64,000 nt of DNA from Mesorhizobium shangrilense (GTDB lineage Bacteria > Pseudomonadota > Alphaproteobacteria > Rhizobiales > Rhizobiaceae): contig NZ_JAQGPN010000001.1 of NCBI RefSeq assembly GCF_028826155.1, forward strand, positions 2,485,501-2,549,500, read 5' to 3'. Shown one piece after another: positions 46,676 to 55,881 of this stretch. Below the pieces are notes generated by a model. The model searched no databases, was not told the origin of the DNA, and saw nothing but the letters and a program-made list of their open reading frames with translations. Position numbers and translations under genes: made by a program. Positions within the stretch are counted from its first letter, which is position 1. Each line of letters begins with the position of its first letter.

Positions 46676-47017
46676 TCAGCTTGCTTCGTGGTCGAATGTG
46701 TCAAAGTCCTCCATTCTCATGAAAACAAACCCGGAAAGGGCCTCTAGTTCATTTTGATCCCTCGTCGAAAACACGATTTCATCCCTCAAGGCCGGCATTT
46801 CGGCGTTTGTAGAGGTGTTCGATAGCAATTCCCCGCAAATGACCTCCATCACCCAATGATCGAACTCAACGGGAGAGCGGTCGACATAGAAGCGTAGAGT
46901 AACCGTCCTATCATCATAGTACCCAACGGCTACGGCGCGTAGCGCGGGGTAGACGTTCCTCAGCAGCACGCCCTGCATCCAGATGCGCAGCCATCCAGGG
47001 ATTTCATCTTGGATCAC
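46676..47017 (-). CDS. small protein, possibly of an immunity-protein-like family
   Basis: 113 aa, from a GTG at 47017 without a strong ribosome-binding site. The central part RAVAVGYYDDRTVTLRFYVDRSPVEFDHW recalls a group of small proteins annotated as bacteriocin or polymorphic-toxin immunity proteins, which share an RAVAV...T.RYY.DR.P pattern; this is from memory and weak. No toxin gene is next to it. The base composition is visibly less GC-rich than in neighbouring genes, which suggests acquisition by transfer. A plain hypothetical protein is the safe call. Confidence 0.55.
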   Translation of the reverse strand: MIQDEIPGWLRIWMQGVLLRNVYPALRAVAVGYYDDRTVTLRFYVDRSPVEFDHWVMEVICGELLSNTSTNAEMPALRDEIVFSTRDQNELEALSGFVFMRMEDFDTFDHEAS

Positions 47018-47068
47018 GGCTGTCGTTTTCTCATATCGATTTTTGCCTTGGTCTGCGAAGGGCGTTCC

Positions 47069-48250
47069 TTACGCCGCCTTGCTGCGGTAGGCGGAGGCGA
47101 AGCGGCGCAGGCGCGTGGCGGCGTCGCGCAGGACCTCTTCCGGCTGGCACAGGCTGATGCGGATGTGGCCGGCGGCGGCGTCGCCGAAGCTGATGCCCGG
47201 CATGACGCCGACTTTTTCGGCTTCCAGCAGCCCCCAGGCGAATTTCTCGCAGTCGGGCTCGACCGCGCGGACGTCGAGCATGACGTACATGCCGCCATCG
47301 GAGCCGCGCACGGTGATTTCGTTGGCGCCGTGCAATGCGTCGAGGAAGAGGGTGCGACGGGCGGCGTAGCGTTCGGCGATCTCGCGGACGCCGTAGCCTT
47401 TGTCCAGCGCCTCGATCGCGGCGCGGGAGACGAAGTCGGCCAGGCCGTAGGTGGTGACGAGGTTGAGCGAGATGAGCAGCGTGATCAGCGGTTCCGGTCC
47501 GGTAAGCCAGCCGATGCGCCAGCCGGTCATGCCGTGGCTCTTCGACATCGAGTTAATCACCAGCGTGCGCTCGGCCATGCCGGGGAGCGAGCGCGGGGAG
47601 ACATGCTCGCCGCCGCCGAGCGTCCAGTAGACCTCGTCTGAGAACACCCAGAGGTCATGCTCGATGCAGAGGGCGGCCAGCGCTTGCAGCGATCTGGCCG
47701 TGTAGACCGCCCCGGTCGGGTTGTTGGGGCTGTTGATGAGGATGGCCTTCGTCTCCGGGCGGATGGCCGCGGCGATTGCCGTCGCGTCCGGCTGGAAGCC
47801 GTTCTCGGCGCGCGACTCCACGACGGTGAAGGATGCGCCGGCGGCGCGAAAAGTGCCGGGATAGGTGGCGTAGTAGGGGGCCACGACGATGGCGTGGTCG
47901 CCCGGATCGAGAACCGCCTGCACCGCGGCGTAGAGCGACGCCTGGCCGCCCGGCGTCGCGATGACCTCGCTCGCCCGCGTTGGGACGCCCGTTGCCTCGG
48001 CGCTTACCCTCGCCATCGCCTCGCGCAGCTTCGGCATGCCGGCGAGCTGTGTGTAGTGGTGATGGCCGGCCCGCACGGCGGCCACGCAGGCTTCGACGGT
48101 CTCGCGCGGGCTGTCGAAATCATGGTCGCCGACCGAGAGCATGATGATGTCCTCGCCGGCCTGCTTGCGGGCCAGAGCGGCGAAATGCACCTCCCAACCG
48201 TCCTTGCCGGAGGGAAGGATGCCGGTGAGGCGGGAAGAGGGGCGGGGCAT
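47069..48250 (-). CDS. class I/II PLP-dependent aminotransferase
   Basis: 393 aa from the ATG at 48250; a TTG two codons upstream is also possible. INSPNNPTGAVY, LWVFSDEVYW (the PLP-contacting Asp and Tyr) and NSMSKSHGMTGWRIGWL with the Schiff-base Lys at about 237 define fold type I aspartate aminotransferase-like enzymes. The substrate is unknown; many rhizobial members act on aspartate, arginine-like or aromatic amino acids. It is separated from the dimethylglycine-dehydrogenase-like gene by a palindromic element. Confidence 0.9.
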   Translation of the reverse strand: MPRPSSRLTGILPSGKDGWEVHFAALARKQAGEDIIMLSVGDHDFDSPRETVEACVAAVRAGHHHYTQLAGMPKLREAMARVSAEATGVPTRASEVIATPGGQASLYAAVQAVLDPGDHAIVVAPYYATYPGTFRAAGASFTVVESRAENGFQPDATAIAAAIRPETKAILINSPNNPTGAVYTARSLQALAALCIEHDLWVFSDEVYWTLGGGEHVSPRSLPGMAERTLVINSMSKSHGMTGWRIGWLTGPEPLITLLISLNLVTTYGLADFVSRAAIEALDKGYGVREIAERYAARRTLFLDALHGANEITVRGSDGGMYVMLDVRAVEPDCEKFAWGLLEAEKVGVMPGISFGDAAAGHIRISLCQPEEVLRDAATRLRRFASAYRSKAA

Positions 48251-48280
48251 GGTCAAAATTCCATATCGCGATGGGTGGCG

Positions 48281-48413
48281 CCCCCACTCCGCCCCGCGGG
48301 GCGGGGCACCTCTCCCCCTGTCCGGGGGAGAGGAAAGACGGAGCCGTTGCCGCTCTTCCTCTCCCCCGTCGAGCGGGGGAGAGGTGGTTCGCGCAGCGAA
48401 CCGGAGTGGGGGT
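48281..48413. repeat. 133-bp palindromic intergenic element, second type
   Basis: Perfect 11-bp terminal inverted repeats CCCCCACTCCG (48281-48291) and CGGAGTGGGGG (48402-48412) enclose two inner hairpins with CCTCTCCCC/GGGGAGAGG stems. The element differs in sequence from those at 33.7 and 43.4 kb, so a second family is present. It sits between two minus-strand genes and would form strong RNA structure after the DMGDH-like gene. Confidence 0.85.
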
Positions 48414-48428
48414 CGACAATCGGTCCGC

Positions 48429-50882
48429 TCAACTCTTCAATCTCTCATTCTCAGGGTCCCAGAGCGTCCGGTCGGGCTGCACCGTGGCGGGAACGCGCTC
48501 GCCGAAGATCTCTATGTCAACTCTGGTTCCCGGCGCGGCCAGATCCGAGCGCACCATGCCCAAAGCGATCGCCTTGTCCACCCTGTAGCCGAAACCTCCT
48601 GACAGCGTCTCGCCGGCAATCCTGCCGTCGTGCCAGATCGTCGACATGTAGGGCGCGTCGCAGTCGCCGGGCTCGTCGAGGACGAGGGTGACGAAACGTT
48701 TTGCGACGCCCTGCTGCTTTTCCACAAGCAGGGCGGCCTTGCCCATAAAATCCGGCTTGTCCCACCTGACGAAGCGCTCGAGACCGCCCTGCAGGATGGT
48801 GTAGTCGGTCGAAAGATCCTGCTTCCAGGCGCGATAACCCTTTTCGAGTCGAAGCGAATCCAGCGCGAACATGCCGAACGGTTTCAGGCCGTGCTTTTGG
48901 CCGACTTCCCACACTGCATCGAAAACCTTAGCCGTGCTGCCGGCATGGGTGTGGAGCTCCCAGCCGAGCTCGCCCGCGAAGGAGACGCGGACCAGCTGCA
49001 GCCACTCGCCGGCGATCTGGCAGGGCTGGTGAGACAGCCACGGCAGCGTCAGGTCGGCGTCGGTGATCTGGGCGAGGATTTTTCGCGCGTTCGGCCCGGT
49101 CAGGATCTGGCAGGCGAATTTCTCGGTGACGATTTCCAGAGTCATTTCGCTGTCTTGCGGGAAGTGCTTCCGAAGCCACTCGAAGTCGTGCCACTCGGCG
49201 ACGGCGGCGGTGATGAGGAAGAAAAAATCCTCCTCGATCGCCATGATCGACATTTCAGTGACGATGCGACCGCTGTCATCGGCGAAGTAGCCCAGGCCGA
49301 TGCGGCCGGGTTTCGGCACTGCGCCGGTGATGAGTGTGGAGAGCCAATCCCGCGCGCCGGGTCCCTTCAGGCGGAAGCGAGAGAAGCCGGGGAGGTCGAG
49401 GATGCCGGCGGCGTCGCGCACGGCGAGGCATTCTTCTCGGACGCGACTTTGCCAGGGGCCGTCGCGGTCGTAGGTCTGCGTCGCGGCTTCCGAAGTGTCG
49501 TCGCCGGGTCTTGCGTACCAGAGCGCGCGCTCCCAGCCGTTATAGGCGCCGAATTGTGCGCCCAGTGCGGCGACACGGTCGTGGATGGGCGAGAGCTTGC
49601 GATTGCGCGCCGCCGGCCAGACGTGGCGCGGGAATTGGATGGCGTATTCGTGGCCGTAGGCCTCCAGGCCCTTGGCAAAGGCGTAGTCGGCAGCGGCGGC
49701 GAAGGAGGTGAAGCGGCGCGGGTCGCACGACCACATGTCCCATTCGGTGCGGTCCTCGGTCACCCATTCTGCGAGGACTTTTCCTGCGCCGCCGGCCTGG
49801 GCGATGCCGAAGGTGAAGACGCAGGCCTCGAAGGCATTGGGCACGCCGGGCATCGGGCCGATGAGCGGGTTGCCGTCGGGGGTGTAGGGGATGGGACCGT
49901 TGATGATTTTTGAGAGGCCCGCCGTGCCGAGGATCGGAACGCGCCGGGTGGCGTCGTTCAAGTACCATTCCAGCCGTTCGAGATCGTCCGGGAAGAGCTG
50001 GAAGGAAAAGTCCTCCGGCATCGGGTCGTGGGGTGTCGCCCAATGCGCGCGACAGTCGCGCTCGTAGGGCCCCAGGTTCATCCCGTATTTCTCCTGCCGC
50101 AGGTAGTATGATGTGTCGACGTCGCGCAGCAGCGGAAGCTTGCGCCCGGCCTCCTGCGACCACGCCTTCAGCTCCGGAATCTCCTCGAACAGGATGTACT
50201 GGTGGCTCATCACCGTCATCGGGATCTCGCGACCGAACATCTTTCCGACCTCGCCGGCGCGGTAGCCGGCGGCGTTGACGACGTATTCGCAGCGGATGTC
50301 GCCCTGGGGCGTCGAAACGATCCACTCGTCCTTATCGCGGCTGACCGAAGTAACCGGGCAGAAGCGAACGATCCTGGCGCCCAAATCGCGTGCGCCCTTG
50401 GCCAGCGCGTGGGTCAGTTGGGCGGGGTCTATGTCGCCGTCATTGGGGTCGTAGAGCGCGCCGGCGAGGTCGTGCGTTTCGATGAAGGGATACTTCGCTC
50501 TGATCTCGCCGGGGCCGATGACGTCGATGGCCATGCCCTGGTAGCGGCCCATGCCCCTGGCGCGCTGGAACTCGCGCATGCGCTCCCTGCCGTGGGCCAG
50601 CCGGATCGAGCCGGTGACATGGTAGTTCATCGGGTAGTCGACCGCCTTCGCCAGCCCGCGATAGAGTTCGGCCGAGTAGCGCTGCATGTTCATCAGCGAC
50701 CATGAGGACGAGAAGGTCGGAACGTTGCCCGCCGCGTGCCAGGTCGAGCCGGATGTCAGCTCGTTCTTCTCGAGCAGTACGCAGTCGGTCCAGTCCGCCT
50801 TGGCGAGATGGTAGAGCGAGGACACGCCGACTGCGCCGCCGCCGATGATGACCACGCGAGCTGTCGATGGAAGATCGGCCAT
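48429..50882 (-). CDS. FAD-dependent dimethylglycine dehydrogenase-like protein
   Basis: 817 aa. VVIIGGGAVGVSSLYHLAK is the dinucleotide-binding motif. GSTWHAAG places a His at about 49 where dimethylglycine and sarcosine dehydrogenases attach FAD covalently. The second half (from about residue 420) is a GcvT-like aminomethyltransferase fold with a C-terminal barrel, expected to pass the released methyl group to tetrahydrofolate. A perfect Shine-Dalgarno sequence (AAGGAGGT) precedes the ATG. It lies close to soxBDAG, so stepwise demethylation from dimethylglycine to glycine is plausible. Other N-methylated amine substrates are possible. Confidence 0.9.
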   Translation of the reverse strand: MADLPSTARVVIIGGGAVGVSSLYHLAKADWTDCVLLEKNELTSGSTWHAAGNVPTFSSSWSLMNMQRYSAELYRGLAKAVDYPMNYHVTGSIRLAHGRERMREFQRARGMGRYQGMAIDVIGPGEIRAKYPFIETHDLAGALYDPNDGDIDPAQLTHALAKGARDLGARIVRFCPVTSVSRDKDEWIVSTPQGDIRCEYVVNAAGYRAGEVGKMFGREIPMTVMSHQYILFEEIPELKAWSQEAGRKLPLLRDVDTSYYLRQEKYGMNLGPYERDCRAHWATPHDPMPEDFSFQLFPDDLERLEWYLNDATRRVPILGTAGLSKIINGPIPYTPDGNPLIGPMPGVPNAFEACVFTFGIAQAGGAGKVLAEWVTEDRTEWDMWSCDPRRFTSFAAAADYAFAKGLEAYGHEYAIQFPRHVWPAARNRKLSPIHDRVAALGAQFGAYNGWERALWYARPGDDTSEAATQTYDRDGPWQSRVREECLAVRDAAGILDLPGFSRFRLKGPGARDWLSTLITGAVPKPGRIGLGYFADDSGRIVTEMSIMAIEEDFFFLITAAVAEWHDFEWLRKHFPQDSEMTLEIVTEKFACQILTGPNARKILAQITDADLTLPWLSHQPCQIAGEWLQLVRVSFAGELGWELHTHAGSTAKVFDAVWEVGQKHGLKPFGMFALDSLRLEKGYRAWKQDLSTDYTILQGGLERFVRWDKPDFMGKAALLVEKQQGVAKRFVTLVLDEPGDCDAPYMSTIWHDGRIAGETLSGGFGYRVDKAIALGMVRSDLAAPGTRVDIEIFGERVPATVQPDRTLWDPENERLKS

Positions 50883-51164
50883 GCGTCCACCTCCTTCGCC
50901 CCGGCGGGACCATGCGGAATGTCGCCCGGGAACGGCTTTCTGTCATGCGCCAGCGCGGCATTCGCGGCAATGCCATGGCGAAACCGGCGAGGGTGCGCGG
51001 CATCAGGCTTCGCATGATTGTCGCAACTTTGGTGAAAAGGTGAGAAACAGATTGATGGCGCGGTGGCGACGATTCGCTTGCGCGCCGGGCAGGCCGATGC
51101 GATGGCTGCGTCAACGAGCGAGGCGGCGCCACCATGGATCGGGCCGCGTTTGCAGGAAGAACGC

Positions 51165-51875
51165 ATGCTTGCACCTGACAAGAAGAATTCGACAGTCGAC
51201 GACGCGGCGATCGTGGACGAGGCGATCGCCTCGCGGCGTTCCGTCCGCGCCTTCCTTCCCGACCCGGTGAGCCACTCGGCCATCCGCGAGATCCTGGAAG
51301 TGGCCGCTCGCGCGCCCTCCGGCACCAACATGCAGCCGTGGCGGGTCTATGTGACCGAGGGCGAGAAGAAGCAGCAGATCGGGGACGCGATCCTCAACTC
51401 GGGCATCCGCGCCGAAAAGGCCATCTGGGACGAGTACCGCTACTATCCGGATCAATTCTTCGAGCCGTATCTCGGCCGCCGCCGCAAGGTGGGCTTCGAC
51501 CTCTACGGCCATCTCGGCATCGCGCGCCGCGAGGTGGATCGCATGCGCGAGCAGCACGACCGCAATTTCGTCTTCTTCGACGCGCCGGTCGGCATGATCT
51601 TCACGATCGACCGGCGGCTCAATCAGGGTTCGTGGATCGACTACGGCATGTTCCTGCAGAGTATCATGATCGCGGCGCGGGCGAGGGGGCTGCACAGCTG
51701 CCCGCAAGCGGCTTTCGCGCCCTATCACAAGCAGATCAGGCCGGTTCTCGGCATCTCGGACGAAGAGGTCGTCGTCTGCGGCATGGCGCTCGGCTACGAG
51801 GACGTCACCAAGCCGGAGAACGACCTGCGCACAGAGCGCGCGCCGCTGGAAGAGTGGGTGACGTTCGTCGAGTGA
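51165..51875 (+). CDS. nitroreductase-family flavoprotein
   Basis: 236 aa from the ATG at 51165, with AGGAAG six bases upstream; the longer open frame from 51063 adds residues without family similarity. ASRRSVRAFLPDP and ARAPSGTNMQPWRVYV are the FMN-binding motifs, and the C-terminal VVCGMALGYED is the usual closing strand. It is an FMN-dependent NAD(P)H oxidoreductase acting on nitro, quinone or similar compounds. It lies alone on the plus strand between two minus-strand catabolic units, so its substrate is not implied by an operon. Confidence 0.9.
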   Translation: MLAPDKKNSTVDDAAIVDEAIASRRSVRAFLPDPVSHSAIREILEVAARAPSGTNMQPWRVYVTEGEKKQQIGDAILNSGIRAEKAIWDEYRYYPDQFFEPYLGRRRKVGFDLYGHLGIARREVDRMREQHDRNFVFFDAPVGMIFTIDRRLNQGSWIDYGMFLQSIMIAARARGLHSCPQAAFAPYHKQIRPVLGISDEEVVVCGMALGYEDVTKPENDLRTERAPLEEWVTFVE

Positions 51876-51908
51876 GCGGTCTCAGGACCTGCGCTCGCTT
51901 CAAGGCCG

Positions 51909-52301
51909 CTACCGTTTCCGGACATAGGCGCAGCATTCCAGCTCCACCTGCGCGCCGAGCGCGAGGCCGTTCGCGCCGAATGCCGAACGCGCCGGCAGGC
52001 GGTCTGGATCGAAATATTCGAGATAGACCCGGTTGAAGTCGGCCCATTTCGACATGTCGGCCAGCATCACCGTGCATTTGAAGACGTCGGCCAGGGTGAG
52101 GCCATTGGCCTCGAGAACCGAGCGGATGTTCTCCAGGGTCTGCCGCGTTTCGGCCTCCAGGCCGCCCGGAACGAGTTCCAGCTTGCCCGGCACATTGCCG
52201 AGAGCGCCGGACAGGTAGAGCACGTCGCCGACGCGCACCGCCACGCTGAAGGGAAGATTGGCGGCTTTCGCGGCGGGAGAGCTGATGAAATCCACCGCCA
52301 T
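51909..52301 (-). CDS. RidA/YjgF/UK114-family protein
   Basis: 130 aa, with AGGAGG upstream of the ATG at 52301. VGDVLYLSGALGNVPG, TLENIRSVLEANGLTLADVFKCTVML and AQVELECCAYV give the RidA fold. By-eye alignment puts Asn/Gly where the catalytic Arg of canonical RidA lies, so imine deamination may not be its job. It starts 15 bases after soxG in the same direction, so it appears to be the last gene of the sarcosine oxidase operon. A role in handling reactive imines made during demethylation is a guess. Confidence 0.88.
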   Translation of the reverse strand: MAVDFISSPAAKAANLPFSVAVRVGDVLYLSGALGNVPGKLELVPGGLEAETRQTLENIRSVLEANGLTLADVFKCTVMLADMSKWADFNRVYLEYFDPDRLPARSAFGANGLALGAQVELECCAYVRKR

Positions 52302-52316
52302 CGTTTCCTCCTCTGG

Positions 52317-52904
52317 CTACATCACCTCGTATCCGACCTCTTCCGCGCCGTGGCACAGCGACTTCCAGAAGCTGCGGGCGAGGGAGCGGAAGACGTAGAG
52401 GTCAAAGGCGGTCGGGGCGGTCCGCTGGATCTGCGCGAAGATGTCATGATGCATCGTCGAGCGACCCGCGCCGAGCGGAAAGGCGGTCAGGGCAAAATCG
52501 ATCGCGAAGAACTTCGACAGGACCCATTCCGCCTTCGGGCCGGCGATGCGGATCGCCGTGCGGCCATGCGACAGGTCGGTGACGGAGCCGGTTTCGTGGA
52601 GGATCGCGGCCGCGTAACGGGCTGCCAGTCCTTCGGCTTCGTCGACCAGCAGAAACTTGCCAGGCGCGAAGCCGAACGCGGCCTTGCCGCTTTTCGCTAC
52701 GCCGCCGCCGGCGCCGTCGGGAAGTTTCAGGCCCGAAACGGCCTTGATCGCCGCGATGACCTTCTTCTCCTCGCCGTGCCATGCGGCGAGCTGAACGATC
52801 GAGCCGGGTTGCGTTTCCGACAGGACGACGCCGGCCGTGCCGGCGATGTTGCCGTGTGGGCCGGGGCGGTAGGCAGCGCCGAGCGGGGACACAGGATCAA
52901 CCAT
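52317..52904 (-). CDS. soxG: sarcosine oxidase, gamma subunit
   Basis: 195 aa, the normal size of SoxG. MVDPVSPLGAAYRPGPHGNIAG and TDLSHGRTAIRIAGPKAEWVLSKFFAIDF are family segments, distantly related to GcvT domains. The start overlaps the soxA stop by 8 bases. It is a structural subunit of the heterotetrameric cytoplasmic oxidase that converts sarcosine, tetrahydrofolate and O2 to glycine, methylene-tetrahydrofolate and H2O2. Confidence 0.92.
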   Translation of the reverse strand: MVDPVSPLGAAYRPGPHGNIAGTAGVVLSETQPGSIVQLAAWHGEEKKVIAAIKAVSGLKLPDGAGGGVAKSGKAAFGFAPGKFLLVDEAEGLAARYAAAILHETGSVTDLSHGRTAIRIAGPKAEWVLSKFFAIDFALTAFPLGAGRSTMHHDIFAQIQRTAPTAFDLYVFRSLARSFWKSLCHGAEEVGYEVM

Positions 52905-55881
52905 GCATGCGTGTCCCTTCAGGGTCGAACATATGGTGGCTCACGATCTCGACCGGGCCGAAGCGGCCGCGCAGCGGGTCGGAGGTATAGGCGCGGGCGC
53001 CGCGACGGTCCTTCCCGCCGCTGACAAGCGCCAGGCCGATATATTTACCGAGTGACGGCGAGTAGCAGGTCGCGGTGATGTGGCCGATCGAGTTGGCCGG
53101 CTGTTCCGGATCGGCGTGCTCGACTATGTGCGCACCGCCGTTCAGCGTGCGTCCGTCGAGCGAGATGAGGCCAACCAGCTGCAGCCGGTCCGGCGCGGTC
53201 TGTCCCTCGCGGTCCATCATCGCCGAGCCGACGAACGGTTTCTTCTTCGACAGCATCCAGTCGAGGTGGAGGTCGCGCGCCGTGGTGCGCCCGTCGATCT
53301 CCGCGCCGGTGACGTGGCCCTTCTCGATGCGCATGGTTCCGAGCGCCTCCATGCCGTATGCCACGAGGCCATGCGGCTTGCCGGCCGCCATCAGCGCGTC
53401 CCAGACATGCTGGCCGTGGCCCGCGCCGCAATAGACCTCGAAGGCCATCTCGCCGGAGAAGGAGAGGCGGCAGATCATCACCTGCACGCCGGCGATCTCG
53501 CCGTGGACGATGCCCATGAAGGGCAGGGCGTCGTTGTCCATCTTCGTGCCGCTGACGCAGGACGCCAGGATCTCGCGCGCCCTCGGCCCGCCGATCGCTG
53601 CGCCCGCCCACTGGTCGGTGACCGAGGTAAGATGCACCCTCAGGTTCGGCCAGACGACATCGAGCAGGTATTCGAGGTGCTGCATGACCTTGCCTGCATT
53701 GGCCGTGGTCGTGGTCATCAGGAAGTCGTTCGCTCCCAGCCGCCAGGTCGTGCCGTCGTCGAGCACAAAACCGTCCTCGCGCAGCATCAGACCGTAGCGG
53801 GCCTTGTTGACCGGCAGCGTGGAGAAGACGTTGGAATAGACCCGGTCGAGGAAATCGGCGGCGTCCGGTCCCTGGACGGCGATCTTGCCCAGCGTCGAGA
53901 CGTCGACGATTCCGGCTTTGTTACGGGTGGCGCGCGTCTCGCGCACATAGGCCTGTTCGATCGTCTCGCCGGGAGCGGCGTACATGCGCGGCCGGAACCA
54001 GAGGCCGGCGGGCATCATCTCGGCGCCCTGCGCGACATGCCAGTCATGCATCGGCGTCAGCCGCTCGGCCCTCAGGTCGCCAAAACGCTCGGCGGCGATC
54101 GAGCCGATGGAGACGGGCGCGTAGGGAGGACGGAAGCGGGTCGTGCCGACTTCCGGGATTGGCTTGCCGGACGTCTCGGCCATGATCGCCAGACCGGGCA
54201 CGTTCGACGTCTTGCCCTGGTCGGTCGCCATGCCGAGAGTGGTGTAGCGCTTCAGGTGCTCGACCGAAACGAAACCCTCGCGATGGGCGAGCCGGACGTC
54301 GTCGGCGGTGACGTCGTGCTGGAGGTCGACGAAGGCCTTGCCCTTCGCCTTGATCTCGAAGACCGGCGCGGGTTCGGACAGGAACTCGGTGGGCTGGGCT
54401 TGCGGCAGCGCATCTGAACCCGAGCCGCCGTCACGTCCCGCCGCATCGCCTTGCTCGATCGCCTCGGCGGTGGAGAACGCGCCGGCGGCGGCTCCCACTG
54501 CCACCCACTCCTGGTTCGCCGGGGGCGGCAGGAAGGCCTGCAGGCGGTCGTCCCATGCGGGCTTGCCGCCGGCCTGGCTCGCCAGGTTCAGCACCGGAGA
54601 CCAGCCGCCGGAAACCAGCAGACAGTCCACAGGGATGGGGCGCACCTCGCCTGAAAGTGCGCCGCTGGCGGCATCGAAACGCTGCACCTTGATGCCGGAA
54701 AGCGCCTTGCCGCCGTCGGCGGCGACAACGGCGTGGCCGAGCAGGAGATCGGCCCCGGCGGAACTGGCGGCCATACGCGCCGCCGCTGAGATGTCGCTTC
54801 GAACATCGACGATCGTGGCAACCGCGGCCCCGGCCGCCTTCAGCGCGGCCACCGCTGCATAGGCGGTGTCATTGTTGGTGAAGATCGCGATCCGGCTGCC
54901 AGGCAGGATCCCGAACTCGTTGGCGAAGCGATGCGCGGCGGAGGCCAACATGACGCCCGGCCGGTCGTTGCCGGGGAATACCATCGGCCGCTCGAGCGCG
55001 CCCGTGGCGATGACGACCCGGCTTGCGCGGATCGTCCAGCTGCGGTGGCGCGGCTCGCCCCTGGCGGGGGCCTGCTTGTGATCGCTGACCCGTTCGATGG
55101 CGGCCATGGTGTTATCGTCGTAGTAGCCCCAGACCATGGTGCGCGGCAGCAGGGTGACGTTGGGCAGAGCGCGCAGCTCCTCGACCATGGCCTCGGCCCA
55201 CGCCTCGGCTGCACGCCCGTCGATGGTCTCGCCGGACCATTTTGCGGAGCCGCCGAAGGTCGGGTCGAATTCGGCGAGGATGACGCGGGCACCGTTTTCG
55301 GCTGCCGCCTTCGCCGCCATCAGGCCGGCCGGCCCGGAGCCGACCACCAGCACGTCGCAGAAGGCGTTCACGCGTTCGTAGCGGGCCATGTCCGGGGCCA
55401 CCCCGGCGCGGCCGAGACCAGCGGCGCGGCGGATGAAGTGCTCGCAGAACATCCAGAAGCGGGTGCCCTTGAGCGGGCCGATCCGCGGCCCCATGAAGGT
55501 CTTATAGTAGAACCCGGCGCTGAACAGCTTGCCTGCCAGCTGGTTCACCGCCTGAACATCGAACGCCAGCGACGGGAAGCGGTTCTGGCTGACGGCGACC
55601 AAGCCGTCGTGGATCTCGATCGTCGTCGCCGGAACGTTCGGCTCGCGAACCTCGCCGCGCAAGACGGTGACCAGCGCGTTGGGCTCGTCGATGCCGGCGG
55701 AAATCAGCCCGCGCGGACGATGATACTTGAACGAGCGGCCGAACAGCGTGACGCCGCTGGCGAGCAACGCCGAGGCGAGGGTGTCGCCCTCATACCCGGA
55801 GTAAGCACGCCCGTCGAACATGAAGCGGACAGGCCTGGCGCGGTCGATGCGCCCGCCCGTCGTCGCGCGTCGGGGGCTCAT
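52897..55881 (-). CDS. soxA: sarcosine oxidase, alpha subunit
   Basis: 994 aa, the usual length. An N-terminal 2Fe-2S-ferredoxin-like fold without its cysteines (FMFDGRAYSGYEGDTLASAL) is followed by an NAD-binding domain (DVLVVGSGPAGLMAAKAAA near residue 178), then a C-terminal half homologous to GcvT, ending in folate-site segments such as KARYGLMLREDGFVLDDGTT. The C-terminal half transfers the methyl group to tetrahydrofolate. The ATG overlaps the soxD stop (ATGA). Confidence 0.94.
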   Translation of the reverse strand: MSPRRATTGGRIDRARPVRFMFDGRAYSGYEGDTLASALLASGVTLFGRSFKYHRPRGLISAGIDEPNALVTVLRGEVREPNVPATTIEIHDGLVAVSQNRFPSLAFDVQAVNQLAGKLFSAGFYYKTFMGPRIGPLKGTRFWMFCEHFIRRAAGLGRAGVAPDMARYERVNAFCDVLVVGSGPAGLMAAKAAAENGARVILAEFDPTFGGSAKWSGETIDGRAAEAWAEAMVEELRALPNVTLLPRTMVWGYYDDNTMAAIERVSDHKQAPARGEPRHRSWTIRASRVVIATGALERPMVFPGNDRPGVMLASAAHRFANEFGILPGSRIAIFTNNDTAYAAVAALKAAGAAVATIVDVRSDISAAARMAASSAGADLLLGHAVVAADGGKALSGIKVQRFDAASGALSGEVRPIPVDCLLVSGGWSPVLNLASQAGGKPAWDDRLQAFLPPPANQEWVAVGAAAGAFSTAEAIEQGDAAGRDGGSGSDALPQAQPTEFLSEPAPVFEIKAKGKAFVDLQHDVTADDVRLAHREGFVSVEHLKRYTTLGMATDQGKTSNVPGLAIMAETSGKPIPEVGTTRFRPPYAPVSIGSIAAERFGDLRAERLTPMHDWHVAQGAEMMPAGLWFRPRMYAAPGETIEQAYVRETRATRNKAGIVDVSTLGKIAVQGPDAADFLDRVYSNVFSTLPVNKARYGLMLREDGFVLDDGTTWRLGANDFLMTTTTANAGKVMQHLEYLLDVVWPNLRVHLTSVTDQWAGAAIGGPRAREILASCVSGTKMDNDALPFMGIVHGEIAGVQVMICRLSFSGEMAFEVYCGAGHGQHVWDALMAAGKPHGLVAYGMEALGTMRIEKGHVTGAEIDGRTTARDLHLDWMLSKKKPFVGSAMMDREGQTAPDRLQLVGLISLDGRTLNGGAHIVEHADPEQPANSIGHITATCYSPSLGKYIGLALVSGGKDRRGARAYTSDPLRGRFGPVEIVSHHMFDPEGTRMHG

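Noticed and set aside
33728..48413. Palindromic elements considered as CRISPR repeats or insertion-sequence ends.
   Set aside because: The copies are few, far apart, in both orientations and without regular spacers or a transposase gene; they fit small mosaic palindromic repeats.
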